This document shows positions 40,961 to 50,915 of a DNA stretch of 64,000 nt, piece after piece. The notes beneath the pieces are model-generated. The model was not told where the DNA came from and made no database searches. It was given only the letters and a program-made list of their open reading frames with translations. Position 1 is the stretch's first letter. Each line of letters starts with the position of its first letter. Position numbers and translations under genes: made by a program. The DNA is from Streptomyces lydicus (lineage in GTDB: Bacteria; Actinomycetota; Actinomycetes; Streptomycetales; Streptomycetaceae), in NCBI RefSeq assembly GCF_001729485.1, contig NZ_CP017157.1:62001-126000 (forward strand), written 5' to 3'.

Positions 40961-42712
40961 ATGCAGCAAGCCAGCCTTCTCCCCGGCACGTCCGTCCTGG
41001 GCACGCGGACGCGCACGGCACACTTCGCTCCGGTCCGCGATCTGCGGTGGCTGATCGCGCTGGCCGTGGTCTTCACCGCTGCCCAGCTCTACCTGGCCGT
41101 CGGCACGCCCGGCCTGGGATGGGACGAGACGGTCTACGTCAGCCAGGTCGACCCCCGCGCCCCGGCCGCGTTCTTCAGCGCCCCGCGTGCCCGCGGCATC
41201 ACCCTGCTCCTCGCCCCGGTCGCCGTCCTGACCACCTCGGCGCCCGTCCTGCACTGCTACCTCGCGGTGCTCTCCGGCGCCGGGTTCCTGCTCACCCTGT
41301 GTCTCTGGCGGCGTCTGCTGCCCGCCCCCGTACCGGCGCTGGGCGGTGCGCTGTTCGCGGGTCTGTGGATCACCCTCTTCTACGGTCCGCAGGCGATGCC
41401 CAACCTGTGGACCGCCTATGCCGCCCTCGTCGCCACCGGCTGCTTCCTGCTGGCCGTACGGCAGCCGGCGGCCCAGCTGGCCCCGGGCGCCGGCCGGAGC
41501 GCGGCGGTGGGCCTCGCCGTCGCGGTGGCCGTGGCCGGCCTGATGCGTCCCCTCGACGCCGTCTGGCTGGCCCTGCCGCTCTTCGCCGCGGCGCTCTGCG
41601 TCCCCGCCTGGCGGCGCTCCACCGTGCTGCTGGCCGTGCCGGCCGGCCTGGCCCTCGGCTGCGCCGAGTGGATCGTGGAGGCATTCACCTCCTACGGCGG
41701 GTTGTTGGCCCGGCTGCGGCAGGCCGGGGAGATCCAGGGCGGGCTGGGCTGGCACCCGTCCTTCGGCGACCACGCACGGGCCCTCCAGGGCAAGACGCTC
41801 TGCCGTCCCTGCGACCTGGCCTGGGACCATCCGGTCACGGCGGTGTGGTGGTTCGCGCTGCCCCTGGCGGTCGCCGGAGCGGTGTGGGCGGCGTCGCGGG
41901 CCCACGAACCCGGCGGGACGCTGCACCGCTTCGGGCCGGTGTGGCCCGTCCCGCGCGGCCGCGCACCGGGCAGCGGGCGCGGCGAACTCGGCCTGGAGCC
42001 GGTACGCCTGGGCACCCTCGGGCTGAACCCCGTGCGGGCGGTCGGCCTCGGTCTTGACGGCGCGATGCACCGCTACGGACCGGTCTGGCCCCCGTCCAGC
42101 CTGCGCGACCCCGGCGGGGCGCGGCACCGCTACGGTCCGGGTCCCATCGCCCTCCCCGCCCTGGCCGGCCTCTGCCTCGCCCTCCCCTATCTGCTGATGG
42201 TGGACTACGCGGCCCCGCGCTTCCTGCTGCCCGCCTATGCCCTGCTGCTGATGCCCGCGGCCTGGTTCCTGTACTGGCTGACCCTGCTGCCCCGCCGCCG
42301 GCACGGCTGGGCGATCGCCGCCCTGGTCCTCGCGCTGCTGGCCCATGAGGGGATGCAGCTGGCGATCCTGTACAAGATGCACCGGGCGACCGTCCGCGCC
42401 CAGCACGACATCGGGCGCGTCGTCGGCACGCTGCGCACCGCGGGGGTCCGGCCGCCCTGCGCGGTGAGCGGCGAGGAGGCGGTACGGCTGGCGTACGGGA
42501 TCCGCTGCGCGGCCCGGCAGCCCGGCGGCCACGACGCCAGCATCAGCCCGGCGGGCCTGACCCGGCTGGGCGCCCGCCACCCCGCCGCCGTGGTCCTGGC
42601 CGCCGGCCGGAAGCCGCCGCGCTACGCCCGGGACTGGCGTCCGGTCCGCCTCCCGCCGACGCCCGGCCTGAAGCGGCTCAGCGCCTATCTGTCCCCGGCG
42701 GCCCGGCCCTGA
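40961..42712 (+). CDS. Polytopic membrane protein, GT-C glycosyltransferase-like
   Basis: A 583-residue protein with about ten transmembrane helices. The first extracytoplasmic loop has GWDETVYVSQVDP after helix 1, the Asp-Glu arrangement expected of GT-C polyprenyl-phosphate glycosyltransferases. A hydrophilic insertion (about 315-400) contains three related units: LHRFGPVWP, MHRYGPVWP and RHRYGPGP. The last ~110 residues are soluble (HDIGRVVGTLRTAGVRPPCAV) and would face outside. Sugar and acceptor are unknown. The ATG at 40961 is chosen; the frame upstream runs into the parS palindrome. No sugar or wall gene lies beside it. Confidence 0.72.
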   Translation: MQQASLLPGTSVLGTRTRTAHFAPVRDLRWLIALAVVFTAAQLYLAVGTPGLGWDETVYVSQVDPRAPAAFFSAPRARGITLLLAPVAVLTTSAPVLHCYLAVLSGAGFLLTLCLWRRLLPAPVPALGGALFAGLWITLFYGPQAMPNLWTAYAALVATGCFLLAVRQPAAQLAPGAGRSAAVGLAVAVAVAGLMRPLDAVWLALPLFAAALCVPAWRRSTVLLAVPAGLALGCAEWIVEAFTSYGGLLARLRQAGEIQGGLGWHPSFGDHARALQGKTLCRPCDLAWDHPVTAVWWFALPLAVAGAVWAASRAHEPGGTLHRFGPVWPVPRGRAPGSGRGELGLEPVRLGTLGLNPVRAVGLGLDGAMHRYGPVWPPSSLRDPGGARHRYGPGPIALPALAGLCLALPYLLMVDYAAPRFLLPAYALLLMPAAWFLYWLTLLPRRRHGWAIAALVLALLAHEGMQLAILYKMHRATVRAQHDIGRVVGTLRTAGVRPPCAVSGEEAVRLAYGIRCAARQPGGHDASISPAGLTRLGARHPAAVVLAAGRKPPRYARDWRPVRLPPTPGLKRLSAYLSPAARP

Positions 42713-42729
42713 CCCGCCCGCCACGCAAC

Positions 42730-42766
42730 GCGCGCCCGCCCGGTCCCGAGGACCGGACGGGCGCGC
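42730..42766. terminator. Bidirectional terminator
   Basis: A 9-bp plus 7-bp stem (GCGCGCCCG, one mismatch, CCGGTCC) with CGA loop, in the 76-bp gap between the convergent GT-C-like gene and metG. Confidence 0.85.
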
Positions 42767-42788
42767 TGGTTGTCCGTGCGCTGCGCGC

Positions 42789-44504
42789 CTACTGCTCGGC
42801 GCCGCCGAAGCGCTCGCGGTAGGACTCCAGGTCCTCCTCGGTGATCTTCGCGAAGAGCACCGGCGGGACCGTGAAGGGCGTACCGGCCGGCACCGAGGCG
42901 AGCGCCTTCGCCTCGTCCTGCGAGACCCACGGCGCGGTGTCGTTCTCCAGCGCGAACGCGCTCCGCATCGCCTTCGCCGACGTCGGGATGAACGGCTCGG
43001 AGACCACCGCGTAGAGGTGGATGAGGTTCATGGCCGTGCGCAGGGTCAGCGCCGCCGCGTCCTTGTCGGTCTTGATCTCCAGCCAGGGGGCCTTCTCCTC
43101 CAGGTAGGAGTTGCCCGCGCTCCACAGGGCGCGCAGCGAGGCCGCCGCCTTGCGGAACTGCAGGGCCTCCATGTGGCCCTCGTACTCCGCCAGCAGTCCG
43201 GCGATCTCCTCGCCCAGCTTCTGCTCCGCGGCCCCGGCCTCGGCGCCCGCGGGCACGTCGTCGCCGAACCGCTTCCGCGAGAACGACAGCACCCGGTTGA
43301 CGAAGTTGCCGAGGGTGTCCGCCAGGTCCTTGTTGACCGAGGAGGAGAACAGCTCCCAGGTGAAGGAGGTGTCGTCCGACTCCGGGGCGTTGGCGATCAG
43401 GAAGTAGCGCCAGTAGTCGGCCGGCAGCAGCTCCAGCGCCGCGTCCGTGAAGATGCCGCGCCGCTGCGAGGTGGAGAACTTGCCGCCGTAGTAGTTCAGC
43501 CAGTTGAACGCCTTGAGGAAGTCGACCTTCTTCCACGGCTCACGGGTCCCCAGCTGGGTGGCCGGGAACATCACGGAGTGGAACGGGACGTTGTCCTTGG
43601 CCATGAACTCCGTGTAGCGGACGTTCTCGGCCTCGTACCACCACGCCTTCCAGTCGCGGTTCTGCGGGTCGACGTCGGCCCACTCCTTCGTCGCACCGAT
43701 GTACTCGATCGGGGCGTCGAACCACACGTAGAAGACCTTGCCCTCGGCCGCCAGCTCCGGCCACACGTCGGCCGGCACCGGGACGCCCCAGTCCAGGTCA
43801 CGGGTGATCGCCCGGTCCTGCAGCCCCTCGGTCAGCCACTTGTGCGCGATGGAGGACGCCAGGGTCGGCCACTCCTTGCTGCCGTTGCCCTCCAGCCAGC
43901 CCTCGACCTCGTGCTGGAGCTTCGACTGGAGCAGGAACAGGTGCTTGGTCTCCCGCACCTCCAGGTCGCCGCTGCCGCTGATCGCCGAGCGGGCGTCGAT
44001 CAGATCGGTCGGGTCCAGCACCCGGGTGCAGTTCTCGCACTGGTCGCCGCGCGCCTTGTCGTAGCCGCAGTGCGGGCAGGTGCCGACGATGTAGCGGTCC
44101 GGCAGGAAGCGGTCGTCGGCGACCGAGAACACCTGGCGGATCGCCCGCTCCTCGATGAAGCCGTTCTCGTGCAGCTTGCGCGCGAAGTGCTGGGTGAGCT
44201 CGACGTTCTCCGGCGAGGAGCTGCGGCCGAAGTAGTCGAATTCGAGGCTGAAGCCCTCGTAGATGGCCTTCTGCTTGTCGTGCTGCTCCGCACAGAACGC
44301 GTCGACCGACTGCCCGGCGTCCTTCGCCGCCAGCTCCGCCGGGGTCCCGTGCTCGTCCGTCGCGCAGATGTAGAGCACGTCGTGCCCGCGCTGCCGCAGG
44401 TACCGGGCGTAGACATCGGCCGGGAGCATGGACCCCACCATGTTGCCCAGGTGCTTGATCCCGTTGATGTACGGAAGGGCGCTGGTGATGAGGTGTCGAG
44501 CCAT
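42789..44504 (-). CDS. metG: Methionyl-tRNA synthetase
   Basis: A 571-residue class I synthetase. The HIGH region is [20 protein letters not shown], zinc knuckle cysteines are [17 protein letters not shown], and the KMSKS equivalent is [11 protein letters not shown]. The C-terminal anticodon-binding helices begin about residue 395. There is no C-terminal EMAP/Trbp dimerisation domain, consistent with length. It charges both initiator and elongator tRNA-Met. The ATG at 44504 begins [14 protein letters not shown] directly. It is preceded by the DHA2 transporter gene on the same strand, 179 bp away. Confidence 0.96.
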   Translation of the reverse strand: MARHLITSALPYINGIKHLGNMVGSMLPADVYARYLRQRGHDVLYICATDEHGTPAELAAKDAGQSVDAFCAEQHDKQKAIYEGFSLEFDYFGRSSSPENVELTQHFARKLHENGFIEERAIRQVFSVADDRFLPDRYIVGTCPHCGYDKARGDQCENCTRVLDPTDLIDARSAISGSGDLEVRETKHLFLLQSKLQHEVEGWLEGNGSKEWPTLASSIAHKWLTEGLQDRAITRDLDWGVPVPADVWPELAAEGKVFYVWFDAPIEYIGATKEWADVDPQNRDWKAWWYEAENVRYTEFMAKDNVPFHSVMFPATQLGTREPWKKVDFLKAFNWLNYYGGKFSTSQRRGIFTDAALELLPADYWRYFLIANAPESDDTSFTWELFSSSVNKDLADTLGNFVNRVLSFSRKRFGDDVPAGAEAGAAEQKLGEEIAGLLAEYEGHMEALQFRKAAASLRALWSAGNSYLEEKAPWLEIKTDKDAAALTLRTAMNLIHLYAVVSEPFIPTSAKAMRSAFALENDTAPWVSQDEAKALASVPAGTPFTVPPVLFAKITEEDLESYRERFGGAEQ

Positions 44505-44683
44505 TGCCGGCTGCTCCCAAGTCGCTACGGTGAGTGAGGATTTGCTTTACGGAACGTCAATATCGTACTGGACGGGGTGAGGGGCCAGGCGAGGGCTTTT
44601 CGGGGCCGGGGGCGGGGGGATCCGGCCGCCGGGGCGCCGGGGCGACGGGAGGGGCCGCACTGCCGGTCCGTCGACCGGCGGGG

Positions 44684-46276
44684 TCAGCGCACCGCCGACT
44701 CCGCGCTGTCCGCACTGCCCGTCGCCGGCACCTGGTCCTGTCGCGGAGCCGGCCCGTTCACGATCAGCCCGGCGGCGAGGGCCGCGCCCAGCATGATCAC
44801 CGAGCCGACCCCGATGGCCACCGTGAACCCGTGTACCACCCCCGCCTTCACCACGGCCTCCCGGACCGCCGGCGGGACCGGGTGCCCGCCGCTGTGTCGC
44901 GCCGCGTCGGCCAGGCGGCTCGCGAGGTACGTCGCACTCGTCGACGTCGCGATGGTGTTCAGCAGCGCCGTCCCGATCGAACCGCCCACCTGCTGCGCGG
45001 TGTTGACCGTCGCGGACGTGACCCCGGCGTCCCGGGGCGCGACCCCCGCGGTCGCCGTGGCCATGACCGGCATGAAGGTCAGCCCCATGCCCAGCCCCAC
45101 GAGCAGTTCGGCCGGCAGCACGTGCGCGGCGTACGCGGACTCCGCCGTCAGGAACGTCAGGGTGAACAGTCCCGCCGAGGCCAGCAGCGCGCCCGGCACC
45201 ATCAGGAAGCGCGGCGGGACCAGGTGCAGCAGCCGGGCGGAGATCTGCGTCGAGCCGATGACGATCGCCGCCACCATGGGCAGGAAGGCCAGCCCGGCCT
45301 TCAGCGGCGAATAGCCCAGCACGGTCTGCAGGTAGTAGGTCAGGAACAGGAACATCCCGAACATCGCGATGACCGCGAGTGCCATGGTCAGGAACGCCCC
45401 GCCGCGGTTCCGGTCCCGCACGACGTGCGGCGGCAGCAACGGATGCCGCGCCCGGGCCTGCCACCACGCGAAGGCCCCCAGCAGCAGCACGCCGCCCACC
45501 AGCATCCCCACGACCAGCCCGTCGCCCCAGCCGCGCGGCCGCGCCTCACTGCACCCGTAGACGATCGCGACCAGCCCGCTGCACCCCAGCAGCACGCCGG
45601 GAATGTCCAGATGCGCCCGCTGCGGTACGGCCTTGCTCCGCAGCACCACCGCCGCAGCCGCGAAGGCCACCGTCGCCACCGGCACATTCACGTACAGGCA
45701 CCAGCGCCAGTTCAGGTACTCGGTCAGCAGCCCGCCCGCGATCAGCCCGATCGCCGCGCCGCCGCCCGCGATGGCTCCGTAGATCCCGAAAGCCTTTCCC
45801 CGCTCCCTGCCCACCGTGAACGTGGTGGTCAACAGGGACAGCGCACTCGGCGCCAGCAACGCGGCGAACGCCCCCTGCAGGGCCCGCGCCCCGAACAGCA
45901 GGCCCGAACCGCCGGCCGCCCCGCCCAGCCCGGACGCCACGGCGAACCCCACCAGCCCCACCATGAACGTCTTCTTCCGGCCCACGAGGTCCGCGATCCG
46001 CCCGCCGAGCAGCAGCAGCCCGCCGAACGCGAGGGTGTACGCGGTGATCACCCACTGCCGGTTCGCATCCGACATGCCCAGGTCCCGCTGGGCCGACGGC
46101 AGCGCGATATTCACGATGGTCGCGTCCAGCACCACCATCAACTGCGCAATGGCGATCACCACCAGCGCCCACCAGCGCCGCGGGTCCGGTTTCGCGGGGG
46201 CGGCCCAGCTGGGGGTGGTCGGGCCCCGGGCCGCGGCGGGCCGCCCGGCCCCCGCACCTTCGCTCGCGCCACTCAT
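44684..46276 (-). CDS. DHA2-family MFS drug/proton antiporter (14 TM)
   Basis: A 530-residue exporter. After a Gly/Pro/Ala-rich tail, TM1 holds LMVVLDATIVNIALPSAQRD, the DHA2 motif D1, and loop 2-3 has GRIADLVGRKKTFMVGLVGF (motif A). Motif C is present in TM5 (GAIAGGGAAIGLIAGGLLTE). Members expel antibiotics, dyes or siderophores by proton exchange. No TetR or MarR gene is attached, so control cannot be seen. The ATG at 46276 is the likely start; a GTG at 46286 is out of frame. The 257-bp gap on its upstream side (46277-46533) holds only GC-rich repeats with no clear element. Confidence 0.9.
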   Translation of the reverse strand: MSGASEGAGAGRPAAARGPTTPSWAAPAKPDPRRWWALVVIAIAQLMVVLDATIVNIALPSAQRDLGMSDANRQWVITAYTLAFGGLLLLGGRIADLVGRKKTFMVGLVGFAVASGLGGAAGGSGLLFGARALQGAFAALLAPSALSLLTTTFTVGRERGKAFGIYGAIAGGGAAIGLIAGGLLTEYLNWRWCLYVNVPVATVAFAAAAVVLRSKAVPQRAHLDIPGVLLGCSGLVAIVYGCSEARPRGWGDGLVVGMLVGGVLLLGAFAWWQARARHPLLPPHVVRDRNRGGAFLTMALAVIAMFGMFLFLTYYLQTVLGYSPLKAGLAFLPMVAAIVIGSTQISARLLHLVPPRFLMVPGALLASAGLFTLTFLTAESAYAAHVLPAELLVGLGMGLTFMPVMATATAGVAPRDAGVTSATVNTAQQVGGSIGTALLNTIATSTSATYLASRLADAARHSGGHPVPPAVREAVVKAGVVHGFTVAIGVGSVIMLGAALAAGLIVNGPAPRQDQVPATGSADSAESAVR

Positions 46277-46533
46277 CTCGCGCCACTCATAACGACCCGC
46301 CTCATCCGGCCGGCACGATCACCCCGACCGCCGGCCGCCCGTGGGGGGCGCGATCGGAGCGCTTCACCCACTCAGCCTAGGGAGGGGAGCGGGGGCGCGC
46401 CTGCTGTGCGAGGAGTGCTCCCTGGGGGCCCGGGAACGCGGGCGGGAAAAGCTGCGGCCGCGGCGGGCCGCTGGGGCCCGGCCGCGGCCGGTGGTGCTGC
46501 TGGGGTGTGCGGAGGGCCGGGTGGGGCCGCTGG

Positions 46534-48195
46534 TCAGTTGTCCTTGAGGACGCCGGCGGTGCGGGCCTCCGTGAGCCACTCGGGGAACTCGACCATCAGC
46601 TGCTGGTAGAGCTCGTCGTGGGAGAGGCTGCGGGGCTCGCGGCCGGCGTGGAAGAAGCCGGCGTTGTCGACGCGGCGCTTCTCCGGGACGGTCAGGTCGT
46701 CGAGCTTGCGGAGGAAGTCGAAGCCCTTGGCCTCCGGGTCACCGAAGCCGATGAACTGCCAGAAGATGGGCAGTTCAGCCGCCTCGCACAGGGCGCGCTC
46801 GGCCGCCGGCTTGGAGGTCGGGGCGCCGTCGGTCTGGAAGATGACGAAGGCGGGGGCGGTGCTGCCGGACTTCTTGTAGTGCTCCACGACCGCGTTGACG
46901 GCCCAGTGGTAGTTCGTACGGCCCATGTGGCCGAGGCCGGCGTGCAACTCCTCGATGCGGCCCTCGTAGTTGGTGAGGTCGATGTCGGCGGTGCCGTCGA
47001 TGTCGGTGGAGAAGAACACGACGGGGACGGTGGGGTCGTCGTCGAAGTGCGCGGCGAGGCCGAGGGCCTGTTCGGCGAGGTTCTGGACCGTGCCGTCCTT
47101 GTAGTAGTTGCGCATCGAGCCGGAGCGGTCGAGCACGAGGTAGACGGCGGCGCGCTGGGTGGTCAGGCCGTGCTTCTCCAGGGTGGCCCCGGCGGACCGG
47201 TAGAGACCGAGGAGGGCGGGGGCGGTGGTGGGGAGGGAGTTGCCGGAGGCGGGGGCGGTGTCGCCCGTGGCGTCGGTGGCCTCCGTGACGTCGGTGGCCG
47301 CGCTGACCGGAGTGGCCTCGGTGGCGTCGGCGGTGTCGGTGGCCTCGGCGGTGTCGGCGGCCTTCGGCTCCGATGCTGCCGGCTCGGGGGCCGCCGCCGG
47401 CTCGTTGGTGGCCTCAGCGGCCGGCTCCGGCTCCGGCGTGCTCTTCGGCTCGGCTGCTGCCTCCGCCTTCGGCGCGGCGTCGGCCGCGGCTTCGACCTCG
47501 GCCTCGGCCTTGGCCTCGACCTTCGCCTCGACCTTGGTCTCGGGCTCGGGCTGCGCTTCCGCGTCCGCCTTCACGGCGACGGGCTCGGCGACGGGCTCCG
47601 CAACCGGCTCCTCGACGGCCTCCGCGACAGGCTCGGCAGTCGGAGTCGCAGTCGCGTCCGGGACCGGCGCCGGCTCGTCGAAAGCCTGGCTGACGAGGTC
47701 GGTGGTGCCGGCTGCGGACTCGGACTCGTCCTCGGCCTGCTCCGCGCTCGGGGCCTCGGCCTTGTCCTCGGCCTTGTCCTCAACCTCGGCCTCGGCCTTG
47801 GTCTCTGCCTCAGGCGCGGTCTCGGTCTCGGCAGCGGCCTTCTCGGTCGTCGCCTTCTCGGCCGGGTCCGCCGTGGGCTCGTCCCGCACGTCGGCCGCGT
47901 CCCATACGTCGATGACGTCGGCGGTGTCCCGTACGGGCGCTTCGGCGCGGTCCACCGGGCTGCCCTGGGCAGGCAGGGTGGGCGTCGGGGCCGGGTTCGA
48001 CGCACGGTCGTCCGAGGGGGCCGTACGAGCGGCCGGAACCTCGGCTTCCGGGGCGGGCGCCGGAGTGGCTTCCTCGCGGGCCTCCGGGATGGTCGCGGAC
48101 TCCGGCTTGTCGGCGCCGCTCGGGGCCGCGCCGGATTCTTCACGGGTCGCCTTGGAGCGACCGAAAGCGTTGCGCAGCAGACTCCGAATGCCCAT
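46534..48195 (-). CDS. von Willebrand A/TerF-type domain protein with long acidic N-terminal region
   Basis: A 553-residue protein. Residues ~20-320 are a low-complexity Glu/Ala/Pro/Thr polyampholyte with EPVAEPVAEP and AEATDTADATEA repeats. The C-terminal ~220 residues form a vWA domain like those of tellurium resistance (TerF/TerY-type) proteins, starting GATLEKHGLTTQRAAVYLVL. The MIDAS motif is DRSGSMRNY, with Thr in GHMGRTNYHWA and Asp in FQTDGAPTS. Ter-system vWA proteins act with TerD-family Ca2+-binding proteins, none of which are in the window. The ATG at 48195 begins GIRSLLRNAFGRSK, an amphipathic, possibly membrane-touching helix. It is preceded by operator-like repeats. Confidence 0.87.
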   Translation of the reverse strand: MGIRSLLRNAFGRSKATREESGAAPSGADKPESATIPEAREEATPAPAPEAEVPAARTAPSDDRASNPAPTPTLPAQGSPVDRAEAPVRDTADVIDVWDAADVRDEPTADPAEKATTEKAAAETETAPEAETKAEAEVEDKAEDKAEAPSAEQAEDESESAAGTTDLVSQAFDEPAPVPDATATPTAEPVAEAVEEPVAEPVAEPVAVKADAEAQPEPETKVEAKVEAKAEAEVEAAADAAPKAEAAAEPKSTPEPEPAAEATNEPAAAPEPAASEPKAADTAEATDTADATEATPVSAATDVTEATDATGDTAPASGNSLPTTAPALLGLYRSAGATLEKHGLTTQRAAVYLVLDRSGSMRNYYKDGTVQNLAEQALGLAAHFDDDPTVPVVFFSTDIDGTADIDLTNYEGRIEELHAGLGHMGRTNYHWAVNAVVEHYKKSGSTAPAFVIFQTDGAPTSKPAAERALCEAAELPIFWQFIGFGDPEAKGFDFLRKLDDLTVPEKRRVDNAGFFHAGREPRSLSHDELYQQLMVEFPEWLTEARTAGVLKDN

Positions 48196-48230
48196 CGGCG
48201 AACCTCTCTTGCGGGTGGTGGGTGCGGCGT

Positions 48231-48266
48231 ATGTCCGTGAAGCGCGGACATGTCCCTGACCAGGAC
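48231..48266. promoter_or_regulatory. TGTCC/GGACA repeats upstream of the vWA gene
   Basis: ATGTCCG-N7-CGGACAT (48231-48251) abuts and overlaps the palindrome GGACATGTCC (48246-48255), and AGGAC follows at 48262-48266. Four half-sites alternate in orientation 36-70 bp before the vWA start. The rest of the 658-bp gap 48196-48853 shows no gene, hairpin or RNA that I can support. Confidence 0.45.
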
Positions 48267-48853
48267 GGATACGTAAGCGTAGCGGCCGGGAAGGGCCTCA
48301 TCGTGGGACCCCGCGCCTTGTGGGGTGGGCTATCCGGGGGGTCTGTCGGGCCAAGTGGTTTCGGTCGGAGCTACGTGATCTTGCCGCGGTGGCATCGCTG
48401 CTGCGTACGGGGCTGATCGCCGGCCGTCGGGCGTCAAGGGGGTCGGTCATCAGTGATGCGGGTGCGCCTGATGATGAGTGCCGAGGAGCTCGGGCCGCAA
48501 GAGGCGCAGGGGGACCAAGAGTTGAGATGAGGCGGGGGAGTTGCAAGCCGGGAGAGGCGCGGGAGTGGGGGTGTTCCGTGTGTGTAGGGGGAGATGGCGG
48601 GGTATCAGGGCAGGAAACCGTCCCGCGCGGCAGATTCCTCTTTTCTCCGCCTTCCGGGGCGCTTTCCCCCCGCCGCCACATCACGCGCCGGAAACGAAGT
48701 GGCAAGAGGTGGGTAAGAACTGAGTCGTTCAGGTATCCGATGCGCAGGTGTGCCCGTCTTCTCCGGTGACCATTGTCCCGAGCCGCCCGTTGTGCCATAG
48801 GCGGCCGGTAAGAAGGCAAGAACCCTTCCGAGGGTGACGGGAGATGTGGGCGC

Positions 48854-50155
48854 ATGGGGCTGACCAGTCAGTCGCTCGAGTACACGGTGGTCGTGCTGGC
48901 GTTGGCTTGTGTGGCCGCCACGGTGTGGCTCTGGCCCCGGCTGTCGAAGCGCGGGATCGCACCCGTGCTGGGCAGGCTGGGCGCCATCGTGGTCACCCAG
49001 GTGTCGATCGTGTGCGCGCTCGCCCTCGCCGTGAATGCGAACTTCGAGTTCTACGGCAACTGGGACGAGCTGCTGGGCAACAACGAAGAGGCACCGGCGT
49101 CGGTGAGCCAGGGCGACGGCCAGTACGCCTCGGTCGGCAACCTCAAGGGCGGGCTGGTCCAGCCGGCCGGCCCGCAGGGCCTGGACCGGGTGACCGGGCT
49201 GCCCAAGGGCCCCGCCGACAAGGTGGGCAAGGTCGAGTCCGTCCGGATCATCGGCCGCCGTACCCGCGCCATCAACCCGGGCTTCGTCTACCTGCCGCCG
49301 CAGTACTTCCAGCAGCAGTTCCGCCGGCAGCGCTTCCCCGTCATGGTCGTCATCAGCGGCTACCCCGGTGGGATCATGAACCTCGCGCAGCACCTCCAGG
49401 TGCCGCAGAACGCGGGCCGGCTGATCGCCCAGGGCAAGATGCAGCCGACCGTCATCGTGATGGTGCGGCCGACGATCGCGCCGCCGCGCGACACCGAGTG
49501 CGTGGACGTGCCGGGCGGGCCGCAGGCCGAGACGTTCTTCACCAAGGACCTGCCGGACGCCATGCGGTCGGCCTACCGGGTGGGCCATGACCCCAGCGCC
49601 TGGGGCGCGTTCGGGTACTCGTCCGGTGGCACCTGCTCGCTCCAGCTGGCGATGCGCAACCCGCACGCGTACACCTCGGCGGTGTCGCTCTCCGGTGACT
49701 ACGCGATCAAGGACGACCTGACCACCGGCAGCCTCTTCGGCGCCGGCCCGGCGGGTGCCCAGCGCGAGCGTGAGCACGACCTGCTGTGGCGGCTGAAGAA
49801 CCTGCCCGCACCGCAGGTCTCCGCCCTGGTGGCCAGCAGCCGCAAGGGCGAGGCGGACTACGGCGCCACCATGAAGTTCCTCCACGCGGCCAAGGCGCCG
49901 ATGACGGTCGACTCGATCATCCTGCCGCAGGGCAGCCACCAGTTCTCGACCTGGCGGCGTGAGGTCGTGCCCGCGCTGGAGTGGCAGAGCCAGCAGCTGA
50001 CGTTCCCCCAGGACACCGAGGCCGTGCCGCCGCGGAAGACGCCCCCCGGCAAGGTGGGCCAGGGCGGTGCCGCGGGGAAGACGGCCGGGCCGAGCAAGGC
50101 ACCGGCGGCGTCCGACGGCCGCCGCCGGGTGGAGGCGGAGCGTCCGCGGGGCTGA
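48854..50155 (+). CDS. Membrane-anchored alpha/beta-hydrolase (esterase D/mycolyltransferase-like)
   Basis: A 433-residue protein. Two N-terminal hydrophobic helices (about 9-27 and 40-60) anchor an extracellular alpha/beta-hydrolase of the esterase/antigen-85 superfamily. The nucleophile elbow is GYSSGGTCSLQ, an oxyanion-side segment is VVISGYPGG, and the likely catalytic His is in LPQGSHQFSTWRR. It has a long Lys/Pro-rich C-terminal tail. Streptomyces lack mycolic acids, so a general carboxylesterase role is more likely than mycolyl transfer. The ATG at 48854 has GGGAG upstream. It is monocistronic and followed by a strong terminator. Confidence 0.85.
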   Translation: MGLTSQSLEYTVVVLALACVAATVWLWPRLSKRGIAPVLGRLGAIVVTQVSIVCALALAVNANFEFYGNWDELLGNNEEAPASVSQGDGQYASVGNLKGGLVQPAGPQGLDRVTGLPKGPADKVGKVESVRIIGRRTRAINPGFVYLPPQYFQQQFRRQRFPVMVVISGYPGGIMNLAQHLQVPQNAGRLIAQGKMQPTVIVMVRPTIAPPRDTECVDVPGGPQAETFFTKDLPDAMRSAYRVGHDPSAWGAFGYSSGGTCSLQLAMRNPHAYTSAVSLSGDYAIKDDLTTGSLFGAGPAGAQREREHDLLWRLKNLPAPQVSALVASSRKGEADYGATMKFLHAAKAPMTVDSIILPQGSHQFSTWRREVVPALEWQSQQLTFPQDTEAVPPRKTPPGKVGQGGAAGKTAGPSKAPAASDGRRRVEAERPRG

Positions 50156-50171
50156 CCGCACAGGAACAGCG

Positions 50172-50202
50172 CAGGGGCGCCGGGACTTTCCCGGCGCCCC
50201 TG
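50172..50202 (+). terminator. Terminator of the esterase gene
   Basis: Perfect 13-bp stem CAGGGGCGCCGGG/CCCGGCGCCCCTG with a 5-nt loop, 17 bp past the stop. Confidence 0.9.
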
Positions 50203-50314
50203 TTCGCGTTTGAGGGGCCTCCGGGCGAACGTGATCTGTACATGATCCCTGTGGCCGCGGGTAACCGACGAGACCTCGGGCACACGGCCCGGCCCGTCGA
50301 CCCGGGAGGCTCCC

Positions 50315-50878
50315 ATGGTGCGTACGCAACCGGCTGAGGAGGGGCGGCCGTCGGCGGCTGCGCGCGCCCCGCTGGCGGTGCGGATTCTGTTGCTGGTGGT
50401 CGCGTTCGCCGCGATGGTGGCCTTCGCGGCGGCGCTGGCCCGGATCACGCTGACCCCGTCGGCCGCCTCGGTTCCGCTGACCCACCCGAACCTGCGGCCG
50501 GGCGCGTCGATCCGGGACTACCTCGGTGCGCCGAACCTGGCGGACGCGGCCAAGCAACTCGGCGGCAACGTGGTGCTGGGTGTGCCGTTCGGTGTGCTGT
50601 GGCCGGTGCTGGAGCCGCGGGTGCGCGGGCTGGTGCGGGTGGGGGTGGCGACGGCGCTGGTGATGCTGCTGGTGGAGCTGGTGCAGGGGGCGTTGGTCAC
50701 CGGCCGGGCGTTCGACATCGACGACGTGATCCTCAACTGCGCCGGCGCGCTGCTCGGCTATCTGCTGCTGGGGCGCCGGCTCGGCCGGGCGGTCCACCCG
50801 CGGCGCCGGCACTGGTGGCACCGGCTGTCCGGCAAGCGGGCGCCGGCCGGCGTCAAGTCCTCGGGCGCGGAAGGCTGA
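50315..50878 (+). CDS. VanZ-family membrane protein
   Basis: A 187-residue protein of the VanZ/phosphotransbutyrylase-linked membrane family, with about four transmembrane helices. Conserved segments are LGGNVVLGVPFGVLWPVL, LVMLLVELVQGALVTGRAFDIDDVILN and CAGALLGYLLL. VanZ of enterococci gives slight teicoplanin resistance; the housekeeping role of others is unclear. The ATG at 50315 has GGGAGG six bp upstream. It is convergent with the polysaccharide deacetylase gene 37 bp away. The basic C-terminal tail is cytosolic. Confidence 0.87.
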   Translation: MVRTQPAEEGRPSAAARAPLAVRILLLVVAFAAMVAFAAALARITLTPSAASVPLTHPNLRPGASIRDYLGAPNLADAAKQLGGNVVLGVPFGVLWPVLEPRVRGLVRVGVATALVMLLVELVQGALVTGRAFDIDDVILNCAGALLGYLLLGRRLGRAVHPRRRHWWHRLSGKRAPAGVKSSGAEG

Positions 50879-50915
50879 CGGGCCCGCGGGGCGGTGGCGG
50901 CTGCCCCGCGGCGGG

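Noticed and set aside
48270..48853. Small plus-strand frames in the 48.2-48.85 kb gap
   Set aside because: None has a ribosome site, a plausible protein composition or a recognisable domain.
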